Assembly: GCF_012932965.1 (NCBI RefSeq) | Contig: NZ_JABBXH010000004.1 | Coordinates: 310,001 to 374,000 of the forward strand | DNA: 64,000 nt | Source of the DNA: Thalassotalea algicola | GTDB taxonomy: Bacteria; Pseudomonadota; Gammaproteobacteria; Enterobacterales; Alteromonadaceae | Direction of reading: 5' to 3' | Part shown: piece after piece, positions 17,824 through 27,127 of the stretch | How the letters are laid out: each line of letters begins with the position of its first letter | Position numbering within the stretch: the stretch's first letter is position 1 | Translations under genes and position numbers: made by a program | Notes under the pieces: generated by a model | Seen by the model: the letters and a program-made list of their open reading frames with translations, nothing else | Told to the model about the DNA's origin: nothing | Databases searched by the model: none

Positions 17824-19557
17824 CTAAGCAGTTACCCTACGCCAAAGTGCCCTTGACACCATCCTAACTTTAGTTGGTGTTTTCATGCGCTTTAAATTAG
17901 TACCGATAATGCCTTGAGTAAATCTTGTCTTTTTAGAGTAATCAATATTTACATCCAGTACTACCGGTATATTTTCACTAGCGATCGCCAATGCTTCAGC
18001 AATTTTCTCGGAAATTTCAGCATTATTTTCTAAACGAATATATCTACAACCGGCCGCTTCTGATAATGCCTGTAAGCGAAGGTTTGGCAGTACTGTGCAG
18101 GTTTTTTTATTATAAGGTACATTTTGAGCCTGAGAAATTTGAGCCAACTCACCGTCATTAAATACAGTAAATACTGCTCCTAAATTCAGATTAGCAGCAG
18201 TAAACAATTCAGTTTGACTCATTAAAAATGCACCATCACCAATAATACCTACCACCTGATTTTCAGGATTTGCTAATTTAGCACCTACTAAAGCCGGAAT
18301 CGCATAGCCCATGCAATTAAAGTCAGTTGGGCTAAAAAAGTGCTTAGCTCTATAACATGGCATTAGCTCTGCCGTTAAGAAGGTATGATTACCATCATCG
18401 GTGATCACGTAAGCGTCATCATCAATTGCTGCTCTGAGTTCATTAAAAAATGAGGCAGGGTTAACTCTGTCTTTACTATCATGTGCCAGCCATTCGTCGT
18501 TATACGACTTTTTATCGCTTGCTATCGCCGCTTTCATCGCACTAGCATCTTTCTGCGAAGTCACTTGTTGTTTAAGCACAGTCACTAGTTTCGATAATAC
18601 TTGCGTAGCATCACCTTCAATAGTGACTTTTGCTGGATAATTCGCATTGAAGACTTTTTTATTGATATCGATATGAATTAAATTTTCTGGCACAGTTACG
18701 CCGAAACTACCTGTGGCTATTTCAGCAAAACGAGTACCTATTGCTAATAAGCAATCACAATCTTTAAATGCATTAGTTGCGGCAGGTACTGCTGCAGGCC
18801 CAAAACTCATACCTGTGTGCAGTGGGTGTTTAGCAGAGAACGCGCTGACACCTTGTAATGTCGTAGACACAGGAGAACCAATAAGGTCTGCAATTTCTTC
18901 AGTATATTTAGTTGCTTCTACTCCCCCCCAGCCAACAAAGATGCCTGGGTTCTTTGCTTGTGCTAACAAATTAGCCGCTTGACTTAACTGCTCATCAATA
19001 TCACTAACATTGGTAGTTATTGGCCTAAAGCTAGGCAATTCGCTCACTTCACCTTTATCTAATTGAAGGTTTACTGGAATTTCGACAAAAACAGGACCTG
19101 GTTCGCCTTCATTGGCAACCTTAAATGCTTCAAATAACGTAGGAACTACCTCTTCATGACTAAGCACTTTAAAGCACTTTTTAGTAATGGGCTCAAGCAT
19201 TTTGTGTTGGTCCATATCGTGAAGTTGGTATTCAAATTCAGAATCGGTCCTTACACCACCACTAATAACCAGCATCGGAATCCCATCTAAGTATGCTTCA
19301 CCAATACCACTTGCTGAATGAGTTGCTCCAGCGGCAGGAACGATAACCAAGGTACCAATACTATCGCTACTTCGACTAACTGCATCTGCCATAAAAGCAC
19401 CATAACCTTCATGGGTTACCAATACTGGCGTAATATTGTTAGATTGTTCTAATTCATCATAAATTTCAGTGTTATGTACACCAGGGATACCAAAAGTAAA
19501 TTTTACGTTTAATTGCTCTAAGGCATACCGTACTAACCATGCTGCTGTTTTTTTCAT
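17824..19557 (-). CDS. ThDP-dependent enzyme of the acetolactate synthase/decarboxylase superfamily
   Basis: This 577-residue protein has the three-domain ThDP layout: a catalytic Glu in VTHEGYGAFMADAVSR, a central domain (GIFVGWGGVEA), and the C-terminal ThDP/Mg motif starting GDGAF and ending FTVFNDG. It lacks a regulatory subunit and differs clearly from the biosynthetic IlvI in this window, so it is probably catabolic: a 2-oxoacid decarboxylase or carboligase. The gene lies 12 bases downstream of the FAD dehydrogenase gene in one operon. Substrate unknown. A true acetolactate synthase is the less likely alternative. Confidence 0.82.
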   Translation of the reverse strand: MKKTAAWLVRYALEQLNVKFTFGIPGVHNTEIYDELEQSNNITPVLVTHEGYGAFMADAVSRSSDSIGTLVIVPAAGATHSASGIGEAYLDGIPMLVISGGVRTDSEFEYQLHDMDQHKMLEPITKKCFKVLSHEEVVPTLFEAFKVANEGEPGPVFVEIPVNLQLDKGEVSELPSFRPITTNVSDIDEQLSQAANLLAQAKNPGIFVGWGGVEATKYTEEIADLIGSPVSTTLQGVSAFSAKHPLHTGMSFGPAAVPAATNAFKDCDCLLAIGTRFAEIATGSFGVTVPENLIHIDINKKVFNANYPAKVTIEGDATQVLSKLVTVLKQQVTSQKDASAMKAAIASDKKSYNDEWLAHDSKDRVNPASFFNELRAAIDDDAYVITDDGNHTFLTAELMPCYRAKHFFSPTDFNCMGYAIPALVGAKLANPENQVVGIIGDGAFLMSQTELFTAANLNLGAVFTVFNDGELAQISQAQNVPYNKKTCTVLPNLRLQALSEAAGCRYIRLENNAEISEKIAEALAIASENIPVVLDVNIDYSKKTRFTQGIIGTNLKRMKTPTKVRMVSRALWRRVTA

Positions 19558-19569
19558 GTTATTCTCGTT

Positions 19570-21189
19570 CTAGTTAATTTTTGTAATTTTGTTTGCTGCG
19601 TTTCTCGCTGTTAAAATACAGCCGGATAAAAATGTGCCTTCTAATGAGCGCTTGCCGCTTGCACCACCACCACCGAAACCAGCCGCTTCACCTATGCTAT
19701 AAAGGCCTAAAATTGGTTTGTCATATTCATCAAGTACTTGGCTTTGTAAGTTGGTTTTAATACCACCCAAACTTTTTCGCGTAATCAATTGCAATTTAAT
19801 GGCAATTAACTTCGTTTTTCCATGGGCTATAGGCGCTGGTTTACATGTTCGTAATTTATCAGGGCGCCATTGGCGAGCATGACGAATTCGCCTAACCTGA
19901 TCGTCATTCTCTAGTGCTTCACCAGACAGTAATTTTTTATCATAGCTCGCTACCTGCTGTTTGAGGTGAGCAACATCGATATACGCTTCTCCTGTCAACG
20001 CATTCATTTTCTCTGTCAATGCTTCTATGGAGTCAGCACAAACGAAATCTTCGCTCTCTTCAAGCATTTGATTAACGAGACGATGGTTACCAAAAAGAAT
20101 TTCTTTTAAAAAGCTAAATAGCTTTTTATTCTTTATCGATGGATTATGTAATGACCCCGAAACTGCCAATTCTTTTGCCGCTATATCGTAGTTAAGCACT
20201 TGCCAAGTCCACGGCTTTTCTTGCTTAGTCACTTGCTGACATAAATCATTGGTATCGAAACCTGTTATAAGTGGCTGCGGGCCGATACGAGTGCCGGTAT
20301 GATTTAACCACAATGCCGATTTACAAGGAATTAAGCTTAAACCATGGCCATCAAATTCTGCTTGGGGATGAGGGACACCAGCAGCGTAATTCCACATATG
20401 GTCTTGTCTAGTTATATCAGCACCGATAGAAGCCACCGCATTATGAAGCGTGCCGTCGGAAATAGGATTAGCACCATTTAAAAATTGTTCTGGCACCATA
20501 GTTTCACCTTCAACACAATGCTTTTTAACTTGTTCGGCACTACCATTAATACCGCCACAGGCGATCACTACATTAGTAGCACTTATAGCAAATTCTGTTG
20601 AGTTAACTTCAAGTTCATTTGTTGCAGTTAAGCCTACAACTTTGTCATCTTGGTAAATTGGCGCGATAACTTTATGTTGATGCAAAATAGTTAATTGGCC
20701 ACTTTCAATATAAGGTTTTAGGTGAGCAATAATTACTTCTACCAACTCCCAACCCGTTCCCCAAAGTACATGATATCTTGGTAATGAATTGCCTGGCTTA
20801 TACAAACCGCGCTCAACCCAATTAACTGCCGGTAAAAACTTCAGTCCTAAACTAGCTAACCAAAGGTAAACCTGCTCATGGTTTTTCTCGGCATACTCCT
20901 TGGCCCAGAGTTCTGGCCACTTATCATTTGAAGAAAATTCTGCAAAGCTTTGCCAATCTTCTAATAGTCGCGTTGGATTATCAGGAATCTTCATACGCTT
21001 TTGCTGCGCAGTTGAACAAAGAGCCATACCACCGAATGCCCAGCGGGCCAAGCCGCCTAATCGCTCTGGTGTATCTCTATCAACAATGGTTACTTGCTGG
21101 CCTTTTTTTAACAGCTCTAATGCACAAGCTAGGCCTGCAACGCCACCGCCAGCTATTGCCGTATCACATTTTAATGAGTTTTCATTCAT
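19570..21189 (-). CDS. FAD-binding dehydrogenase of the fumarate reductase/ketosteroid dehydrogenase fold
   Basis: This 539-residue cytoplasmic flavoprotein has an N-terminal dinucleotide-binding motif (AIAGGGVAGLACALELLKKG) followed by DRDTPERLGGLARWAFGG. It ends with the FAD-capping segment LYSIGEAAGFGGGGASGKRSLEGTFL. It matches the "FAD-binding dehydrogenase" group (COG3573), related to 3-ketosteroid-delta-1-dehydrogenase and fumarate reductase. It is the first gene of an operon with the ThDP enzyme and is read divergently from a LuxR-type regulator. The substrate is unknown. Its partner suggests oxidation of a small keto compound rather than a steroid. Confidence 0.83.
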   Translation of the reverse strand: MNENSLKCDTAIAGGGVAGLACALELLKKGQQVTIVDRDTPERLGGLARWAFGGMALCSTAQQKRMKIPDNPTRLLEDWQSFAEFSSNDKWPELWAKEYAEKNHEQVYLWLASLGLKFLPAVNWVERGLYKPGNSLPRYHVLWGTGWELVEVIIAHLKPYIESGQLTILHQHKVIAPIYQDDKVVGLTATNELEVNSTEFAISATNVVIACGGINGSAEQVKKHCVEGETMVPEQFLNGANPISDGTLHNAVASIGADITRQDHMWNYAAGVPHPQAEFDGHGLSLIPCKSALWLNHTGTRIGPQPLITGFDTNDLCQQVTKQEKPWTWQVLNYDIAAKELAVSGSLHNPSIKNKKLFSFLKEILFGNHRLVNQMLEESEDFVCADSIEALTEKMNALTGEAYIDVAHLKQQVASYDKKLLSGEALENDDQVRRIRHARQWRPDKLRTCKPAPIAHGKTKLIAIKLQLITRKSLGGIKTNLQSQVLDEYDKPILGLYSIGEAAGFGGGGASGKRSLEGTFLSGCILTARNAANKITKIN

Positions 21190-21279
21190 GTTATTGTTCT
21201 TCGATATCTTACCGCATACTGTTATCTTGTTATTTTTACCGCTAGTAAAACAATAGTAAAAATTACCTAATATCTAAAT

Positions 21280-22236
21280 ATGAACACATTATCGCCCGAC
21301 GAATTTATCAGCCAGCTTTACCGAAAAGCACCACTGATCCCGCTTAATGAATTTGCTAATTGGGCACTCGATTTATTGCGTTACACCATTAATTTTGACG
21401 GTGCAATTTGGGGAACTGGCCACATATCGACAAGAACGTTTCATACGCAAACGGCCTTAGATATTCCACCAGACATTTTTAGCAAGTTAATTAACTATTC
21501 TGATATTAACCCAATAGTAGAAGTGCTAGAAGAAAACAGAGGCAGCGCAATACGTATGCGGGACGTCTTTGAAGATGAACAGTTTTTTAATTCTACTTTG
21601 TATCATAAATGCTTTAGGCCTTTTGGCATTGAACGTATTTTAAGCTCTATTCATTTAGATGAGCGCAGTGGCATTTTTACCGTGTTGTCTTTATATAGAT
21701 TCGACAGAGACCACAAGTTCACCTCAGAAGAAAAAGAAATACAAAACAGGCTGTTATACCATCTACTTAATTGCGCATCACACCGCCAACTTATCGAAAT
21801 AAAAGGCTTGTCAAATGGCCAAGAAAGGCAAGACATCAGCGCGCTGTGCGATGCTCAAGGAATTTACCATGCGGTAACCTTGCAGTTTTTAGACTTACTC
21901 GAAAGCCACTCTGCCAATTTAACTGCTCAACAGTTTCCTATTGATTTTATTGATAAAGGTGAGAGTTTTATCGAAGGTAAACTTAAATTCGATGTAAAAA
22001 AATATGGCGAGCTATACAAGATTACAGCCCATGTTAAGAACAAATTTGATGAATTAACCGCGCGAGAACGACAAGTTATTGAAGGTATTTGTCAAGGCCG
22101 TACTTTTAAACATATTGCGCGAGAATTATCACTCTCCCCTTCAACAGTATCGAATCACTTATATCGAATATATTTAAAGCTAGGTATTCATACTCGTAGT
22201 GAACTAGTCGACTTAAATAAAGAATATGTTCAATAA
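21280..22236 (+). CDS. LuxR-type transcriptional regulator
   Basis: This 318-residue protein has a C-terminal LuxR/GerE helix-turn-helix (LTARERQVIEGICQGRTFKHIARELSL, then SPSTVSNHLYRIYLKLGI). The N-terminal region of about 240 residues is a sensor without obvious response-regulator or autoinducer motifs. It lies 90 bp from, and divergent to, the FAD dehydrogenase/ThDP-enzyme operon, so it probably regulates that operon. The alpha/beta hydrolase gene follows 47 bp later in the same direction. Confidence 0.87.
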   Translation: MNTLSPDEFISQLYRKAPLIPLNEFANWALDLLRYTINFDGAIWGTGHISTRTFHTQTALDIPPDIFSKLINYSDINPIVEVLEENRGSAIRMRDVFEDEQFFNSTLYHKCFRPFGIERILSSIHLDERSGIFTVLSLYRFDRDHKFTSEEKEIQNRLLYHLLNCASHRQLIEIKGLSNGQERQDISALCDAQGIYHAVTLQFLDLLESHSANLTAQQFPIDFIDKGESFIEGKLKFDVKKYGELYKITAHVKNKFDELTARERQVIEGICQGRTFKHIARELSLSPSTVSNHLYRIYLKLGIHTRSELVDLNKEYVQ

Positions 22237-22283
22237 GGTTTTTCGGTCGTATTTTAATGTTAGTTTAAGTAGCAAGGAAGACA

Positions 22284-23129
22284 ATGACGCACCTCATTGA
22301 AGGTATACATTTCGATAAATTTAGCAGGCATGGAGAACACGTGCATTTTTACGGGGCCAATGGTTTCCCGACAAAGGTTTATCGTAGCTTTATAAATTTA
22401 CTCGCTGAAAATTATACGGTAAGCAGTTTGCACAACAGAGCAACTTGGCCAAACCAACATCCTCCAAAGAAGCTGAATTGGTCAATTTATGCAGATGACT
22501 TAATTCGCTATTTGGATTCGTATATTAAGCACCCCGTTATCGGCATTGGCCATTCTATGGGAGCAACAACCACTCTTTTAGCTGCTATCAAACGACCTGA
22601 TTTGTTTTGCAAACTAGTATTAATCGAACCGGCAATGTCATCGCCCGTTGTGTCAAAGCTGTTGCCACTAATCCCGTTTCAATTAGCCAAGCGAATTCAA
22701 CCAATTAAATATACTGTTAAAAAGCCTGCGCAGTGGCGTTCGGAACAAGAGTTTTATAATGACTGTCGACAAAGAAGAGTATTTAAACGTATTTCAGATG
22801 AAAATTTAGCGGTATTAGCGAAACACAGTTTGTATCAAGAGCTTGAGCAACTTAATACGCTTAAATTCCCCAAAATATGGGAAGCACGTAACTACGCTTC
22901 AGCTCCCAATATATATAAACAATTTGCAAAAAACACTCTTCCCGTAGTAGCCATTAGAGGAAAACCTTCTGCTTACTTTTCAAATAAAAGCTGGGAGAAA
23001 TGGCAACAAATAGCTACCAATACCATATTTCAAGAAGATCTTAATTTTGGCCATTTATTTCCATTAGAATCACCTCAAAAGTGCGCTGCACTAATCGATA
23101 ATGGGCTTACGCTTCTTAAAAACAAATAA
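22284..23129 (+). CDS. Alpha/beta hydrolase
   Basis: This 281-residue protein has an alpha/beta hydrolase fold: an oxyanion region HFYGANGFP, the nucleophile elbow GIGHSMGATT (Ser), and a C-terminal catalytic His in NFGHLFPLESP. No signal peptide is visible, so it is cytoplasmic. It is probably co-transcribed with the LuxR regulator and may act on esters or diketones in the same unidentified pathway as the divergent operon. Substrate not predictable. Confidence 0.85.
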   Translation: MTHLIEGIHFDKFSRHGEHVHFYGANGFPTKVYRSFINLLAENYTVSSLHNRATWPNQHPPKKLNWSIYADDLIRYLDSYIKHPVIGIGHSMGATTTLLAAIKRPDLFCKLVLIEPAMSSPVVSKLLPLIPFQLAKRIQPIKYTVKKPAQWRSEQEFYNDCRQRRVFKRISDENLAVLAKHSLYQELEQLNTLKFPKIWEARNYASAPNIYKQFAKNTLPVVAIRGKPSAYFSNKSWEKWQQIATNTIFQEDLNFGHLFPLESPQKCAALIDNGLTLLKNK

Positions 23130-23376
23130 ATATGCTTCGAATGCTGTTAAATTGATTTTGGCTTTTCTCAATGTTGCGAGCTATAACTCTGCAATGTTTA
23201 AATAAAGCCGCAATCACTGCATTGTATTTAAATTTGATTCATAGAAGATGCAAACTAATTGTTTCTAATGATTAAATTCGACTATTCTGTAGTCAAGATA
23301 AAGGTGAAGTCGAAATACCATACTGTTTTCTATGTTTCCACTTTAATTTCAAATATTAAAATAGCGAGAGGAAGAA

Positions 23377-24264
23377 ATGCCAGATACTAATAACCACATT
23401 CCACAAGAAGCATTTGATTGGTATGACGAATATGCGCATGGTGGAATGGACCGTCGTACCTTTATGGCTAAACTCGGTGGCTTAGTCGCACTTGGTTATT
23501 CAATGACGGTACTAACTTCAGCGCTACTTCCCAATTATGCATTAGCAGAGCAAGTATCATTCAATGATTCTGACATTTTAGCGTCATACGAAAAGTTCAG
23601 CTCACCCGATGGTCATGGTGAAGGACAAGGTTATCTAGTAAAACCCACTACCGAAAAAGCAAGCTACCCAGTGGTGTTAGTTATACATGAAAATCGTGGC
23701 TTAAATCCTTACGTAAAAGACGTCGCTAGAAGATTAGCAAAAGCAGGCTTTGTTGCTTTTGCGCCAGATGCCCTTTATCCACTTGGCGGTTATCCGGGGA
23801 ATGATGATGAAGGTAGAGCACTACAGCGCACGTTAGATAGAAGCAAGATTCAACATGATTTTGTCGCGGCGGCCAATTATTTGAAGTCCCATCCCTTAAG
23901 TAATGGAAAATTAGGTGCGGTTGGCTTTTGTTTTGGCGGTTATATGGTGAACTATTTAGCGGCTGTAGACAGTAAGCTATTGTCTGCAGGTGTACCTTTT
24001 TATGGAACACCTGCTGCTAAAACGCTTAGAGCTAATATAAAGGCACCTTTAATGATCCAACTTGGTGAACTAGATGCAAGAGTCAATAAGTCTTGGCCTG
24101 AATATGAACAAGACTTAAAAGCTGCAGGCGTAGAATATCAAATGCACATGTACAAGAATGCCAAGCATGGCTTTCATAATGACTCTACAGGCCGTTTCGA
24201 CAAAGAGAGCGCAGAGCTTGCATGGCAAAGAACATTATCATTTTTTAATGAAAAGCTAAGTTAG
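23377..24264 (+). CDS. YghX-like dienelactone hydrolase family protein, Tat-exported
   Basis: This 295-residue protein resembles E. coli YghX along its length, including its N-terminal PQEAFDWYDEYAHG segment. Next comes a Tat-like signal (DRRTFMAKLGG, then a hydrophobic stretch ending NYALA). The catalytic triad is Cys (GFCFGG), Asp (LGELDARV) and His (AKHGFHNDST), as in dienelactone hydrolases. It would act in the periplasm on an unknown lactone or ester. It has its own 5' region and a terminator behind it. Confidence 0.88.
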   Translation: MPDTNNHIPQEAFDWYDEYAHGGMDRRTFMAKLGGLVALGYSMTVLTSALLPNYALAEQVSFNDSDILASYEKFSSPDGHGEGQGYLVKPTTEKASYPVVLVIHENRGLNPYVKDVARRLAKAGFVAFAPDALYPLGGYPGNDDEGRALQRTLDRSKIQHDFVAAANYLKSHPLSNGKLGAVGFCFGGYMVNYLAAVDSKLLSAGVPFYGTPAAKTLRANIKAPLMIQLGELDARVNKSWPEYEQDLKAAGVEYQMHMYKNAKHGFHNDSTGRFDKESAELAWQRTLSFFNEKLS

Positions 24265-24371
24265 CCATTGAATATCGAATTTAAATATTCTATTGACCTT
24301 TAAATACATGAAAATAAGGCAATAAGGCTTGTGGGTGTATTCCGCTATACCCCCCCTAATTTGAAGTTTAC

Positions 24372-24410
24372 AAGCAACACTCCTTTGATTTAAAGGAAGT
24401 GTTGCTTTTA
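24372..24410. terminator. Terminator between the YghX-like gene and a TonB receptor gene
   Basis: AAGCAACACT plus CCTTT (from 24372) pairs with AAAGG, a bulged A and AGTGTTGCTT (to 24407) around a short loop, followed by TTTA. It lies between two convergent genes and is likely used in both directions. Confidence 0.8.
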
Positions 24411-24525
24411 TCCATTAGGCAATACAATAAGTATTAAAGATAAGTTGCTTACGTGTACCTTTGAACATTAATTTGACTCAAAATATCCTTCTTTTTGCCT
24501 TTGTTCTTATATCAAGGTTAGCTAA

Positions 24526-27084
24526 TTAATAAAAACTTTTCTCCAACGTAACTCCGTACGTACGAGTCATCCCTGGATAGGCCGCAATCATTTCGTTGTT
24601 TTTTACCATAGTTGAAACAAAATACTCGTCGTTCAAATTACGTACCCAAAAGAAAAGTTTCCAATTATTTTTTATGCTTTCAATACCGAATCGCGCATTG
24701 GCAATAAAATAACCGTCTTGTGTAAATCGCTTGTCGTATTGATAAGGCTGCGGCGGGATGAATACTTCTACAGGGCTACCTATAAAGTCAGCGACTAAGG
24801 TTGTCATCTCTACATTGGCTTTAAAATCAGCATTATATTCACTGGTATATGCACCATCTATCGCAGTAAATGCGGTAAAGTCGTCAGACAAATGCCATTC
24901 GTATTTGGCTAATAAGTTCGCTTGAAAGTCAGAAGTAAAAGGCAAAGGCGAACCAGACAAGTCAAGTGATTGCCCTAACTGATTAAACCCATCACCACTT
25001 TTCACTTCAGAATCGATAAAGCTCGCAGATGCATTGAGCGTTAAACCTTCTAATGGAAGCCATTGTAGGTCCAGTTCAATGCCTTTGACGTAAGAGTCAT
25101 CTATATTACCTAGTGTAAATGCGGTTCTAAACACAGGTATCGTTTTCTTAGTTAATAACTGCTTGTCTTTGTAGTCATAATAAAAAGCACTAACATTTAG
25201 TTGGGCTTTACCATCATTTAGTAATGACTTAATACCTATTTCATAAGCATCTAGACGCTCTTGCACTACCGGATCCAATTGGTTTTCTTCGATTGCGGCT
25301 AATGAAGGATAACTACCGGCTTTGTAGCCTCTGCTATATGATGCATAAACTGACGTTGAAGGGGACCATTGATAATGTGACGCTAACCGCCATGACAATG
25401 AATCCTCATCTAAAGTATCTTTAATTTTTCCTAGTCGCTGGTTTTCACCGGCAAAGTCTAATACGGTAACACAGCCATTTACTTCGCCGCCAGAGTCATT
25501 ACCGCCAAAGAAGAACTGATTAAATAATGCTAACCCTGGCCCTCCTATATCTTCGGTACAGCCATCATAATTTGCTTCGTCTTCTGAGTAACGAATACCT
25601 GTCGTCAGTGTTAATTTGTCACTAAGGTACCAATCAGCGCTAGCAAAAACGGCCACGGTATTGGTGTCTTGTTCAATAGCGTTTCTCAGTTTGTTAAAAC
25701 CAAAACCAGAGGTTGGCAGTATATTGACATTAGTCGCTAGTCCCCAGTCTTGGGTTGTATGGTAGTCAACATTACTTTTACTGTAATAAAGCCCTGCTAT
25801 CCATACGGATTCCGGAAGCGTTTTAGTTAATCTCAACTCTTGTGAAAAAGATTTTATCTCGCCATGCTGAAATACATAATCAGAAGGAACGAACTCATCA
25901 TCAGGTATCGTTGCATAATCACCATGTAAATGGCCTTCATAATAATCTTTTAACGAACCGCCCAAGAGCGTATCTAGAGGGCCGCCAGTCAATCCCCTTA
26001 TATAACCTGCTGTAACACCAGCTGTGCCACCTCGTTCATATTCTGAGCCATCATCTTCGAATTTATGAAATGCTGTTAACGAGACAAATGTTAATGTCTC
26101 TGAATAATCGTGTGTCACATTCAGTGAAATAGACTGCATATCATGCGCTAAGCTTGGTGTTCTATCTGCAGTCCAGTCTGCTTTAGTAATATCATTTCCG
26201 TTTCCAGGAAATAGCTGTGGGTTAACGGTATCATCTAGTATTGGTCCAAAGACTGGGAATGACGCATTTAACGCACCACCAGCTTTAGCAGCTACATACT
26301 CAATAGCTTGCGGGGCTAACGTTTCAGATCGATCTCGATGGTAGTTAATACTTAACAGTGCACTAGTTTTATTGCTTACATCAAAATCAAAACTAGCTCT
26401 CAATGCAAATTTATCTTTCTGCCCTAATTCATCGTCTCTTGAAACACTTTCTTGCCAACCTTCATTTGAATTAATAAATTTAATAGCAAGCCGTCCATTT
26501 ACATCGTCTGACAACGCCCCTGTGACAAACGCTTCGCCACTAATTGTCTCAAAGTTGCCTAAACTCGCCTTAATACCAGCTTCAAAATCTTCACTTGGTT
26601 TGGCTGCAATATAATTAACAGCGCCTGCCGTAGAGTTACGGCCGAATAAAGTGCCTTGTGGTCCTTTGAGTATCTCAACTCGTTCTAAATCCAAATTTGC
26701 GGCTTTTGTCATAATAGGAAACGGAATGGTGATTTCATCTACATATATACCAACAGTAGATGTAGCCTGTGCACTCGACTCATTAAAGCCGACGCCGCGT
26801 AGCGTATAAACAGGTGGACCAAAGGCGGTATCACTATAATTAAAGCCTGGAACAATAGTTGCCAAATCAGTGGAGTCTTCAATACCTAACTCTTCAAGTT
26901 GACCACTATTAAACGCTGATATTGCCATCGGTATCTCGTTTATAGATTGATGGCGCTTTTGCGCAGTTACTTCGATTATTTCAATTTTGGAAGGGTTATC
27001 TTGAGCAATAGCCAAGTTAACTGACGATATACTAAAAACAACAATAGACGAACATAGTGTAAATTTTGGCATGCAGTAATTCAT
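24526..27084 (-). CDS. TonB-dependent outer-membrane receptor, substrate unknown
   Basis: The protein has 852 residues from ATG 27084, preceded by GTGGGGA; a GTG at 27099 is in frame but lacks an RBS. A signal peptide (to about NLAIAQ) is followed by the TonB box region IEIIEVTAQKR, a plug domain (LATIVPGFNYS, PVYTLRGVGFNES, VERVEILKGPQGTLFGRNSTAGAVNYI) and a 22-strand barrel ending in a C-terminal aromatic (KSFY). It matches the broad FecA/CirA-like TonB receptor group. It is monocistronic between a YghX-like hydrolase and a GGDEF/EAL protein, so context gives no substrate. Confidence 0.92.
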   Translation of the reverse strand: MNYCMPKFTLCSSIVVFSISSVNLAIAQDNPSKIEIIEVTAQKRHQSINEIPMAISAFNSGQLEELGIEDSTDLATIVPGFNYSDTAFGPPVYTLRGVGFNESSAQATSTVGIYVDEITIPFPIMTKAANLDLERVEILKGPQGTLFGRNSTAGAVNYIAAKPSEDFEAGIKASLGNFETISGEAFVTGALSDDVNGRLAIKFINSNEGWQESVSRDDELGQKDKFALRASFDFDVSNKTSALLSINYHRDRSETLAPQAIEYVAAKAGGALNASFPVFGPILDDTVNPQLFPGNGNDITKADWTADRTPSLAHDMQSISLNVTHDYSETLTFVSLTAFHKFEDDGSEYERGGTAGVTAGYIRGLTGGPLDTLLGGSLKDYYEGHLHGDYATIPDDEFVPSDYVFQHGEIKSFSQELRLTKTLPESVWIAGLYYSKSNVDYHTTQDWGLATNVNILPTSGFGFNKLRNAIEQDTNTVAVFASADWYLSDKLTLTTGIRYSEDEANYDGCTEDIGGPGLALFNQFFFGGNDSGGEVNGCVTVLDFAGENQRLGKIKDTLDEDSLSWRLASHYQWSPSTSVYASYSRGYKAGSYPSLAAIEENQLDPVVQERLDAYEIGIKSLLNDGKAQLNVSAFYYDYKDKQLLTKKTIPVFRTAFTLGNIDDSYVKGIELDLQWLPLEGLTLNASASFIDSEVKSGDGFNQLGQSLDLSGSPLPFTSDFQANLLAKYEWHLSDDFTAFTAIDGAYTSEYNADFKANVEMTTLVADFIGSPVEVFIPPQPYQYDKRFTQDGYFIANARFGIESIKNNWKLFFWVRNLNDEYFVSTMVKNNEMIAAYPGMTRTYGVTLEKSFY

Positions 27085-27127
27085 TTTATTTCCCCACACC
27101 TAAATTTATAGCATACGATTTTAAAGT

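Noticed and set aside
17824-19557. Second biosynthetic acetolactate synthase
   Set aside because: It shares only the ThDP superfamily motifs with IlvI, has no small subunit, and is in an operon with an FAD dehydrogenase.
20900-21256. 118-codon plus-strand frame opposite the FAD dehydrogenase gene
   Set aside because: It is antisense to the conserved FAD-binding N-terminus, with no RBS or recognisable domain.
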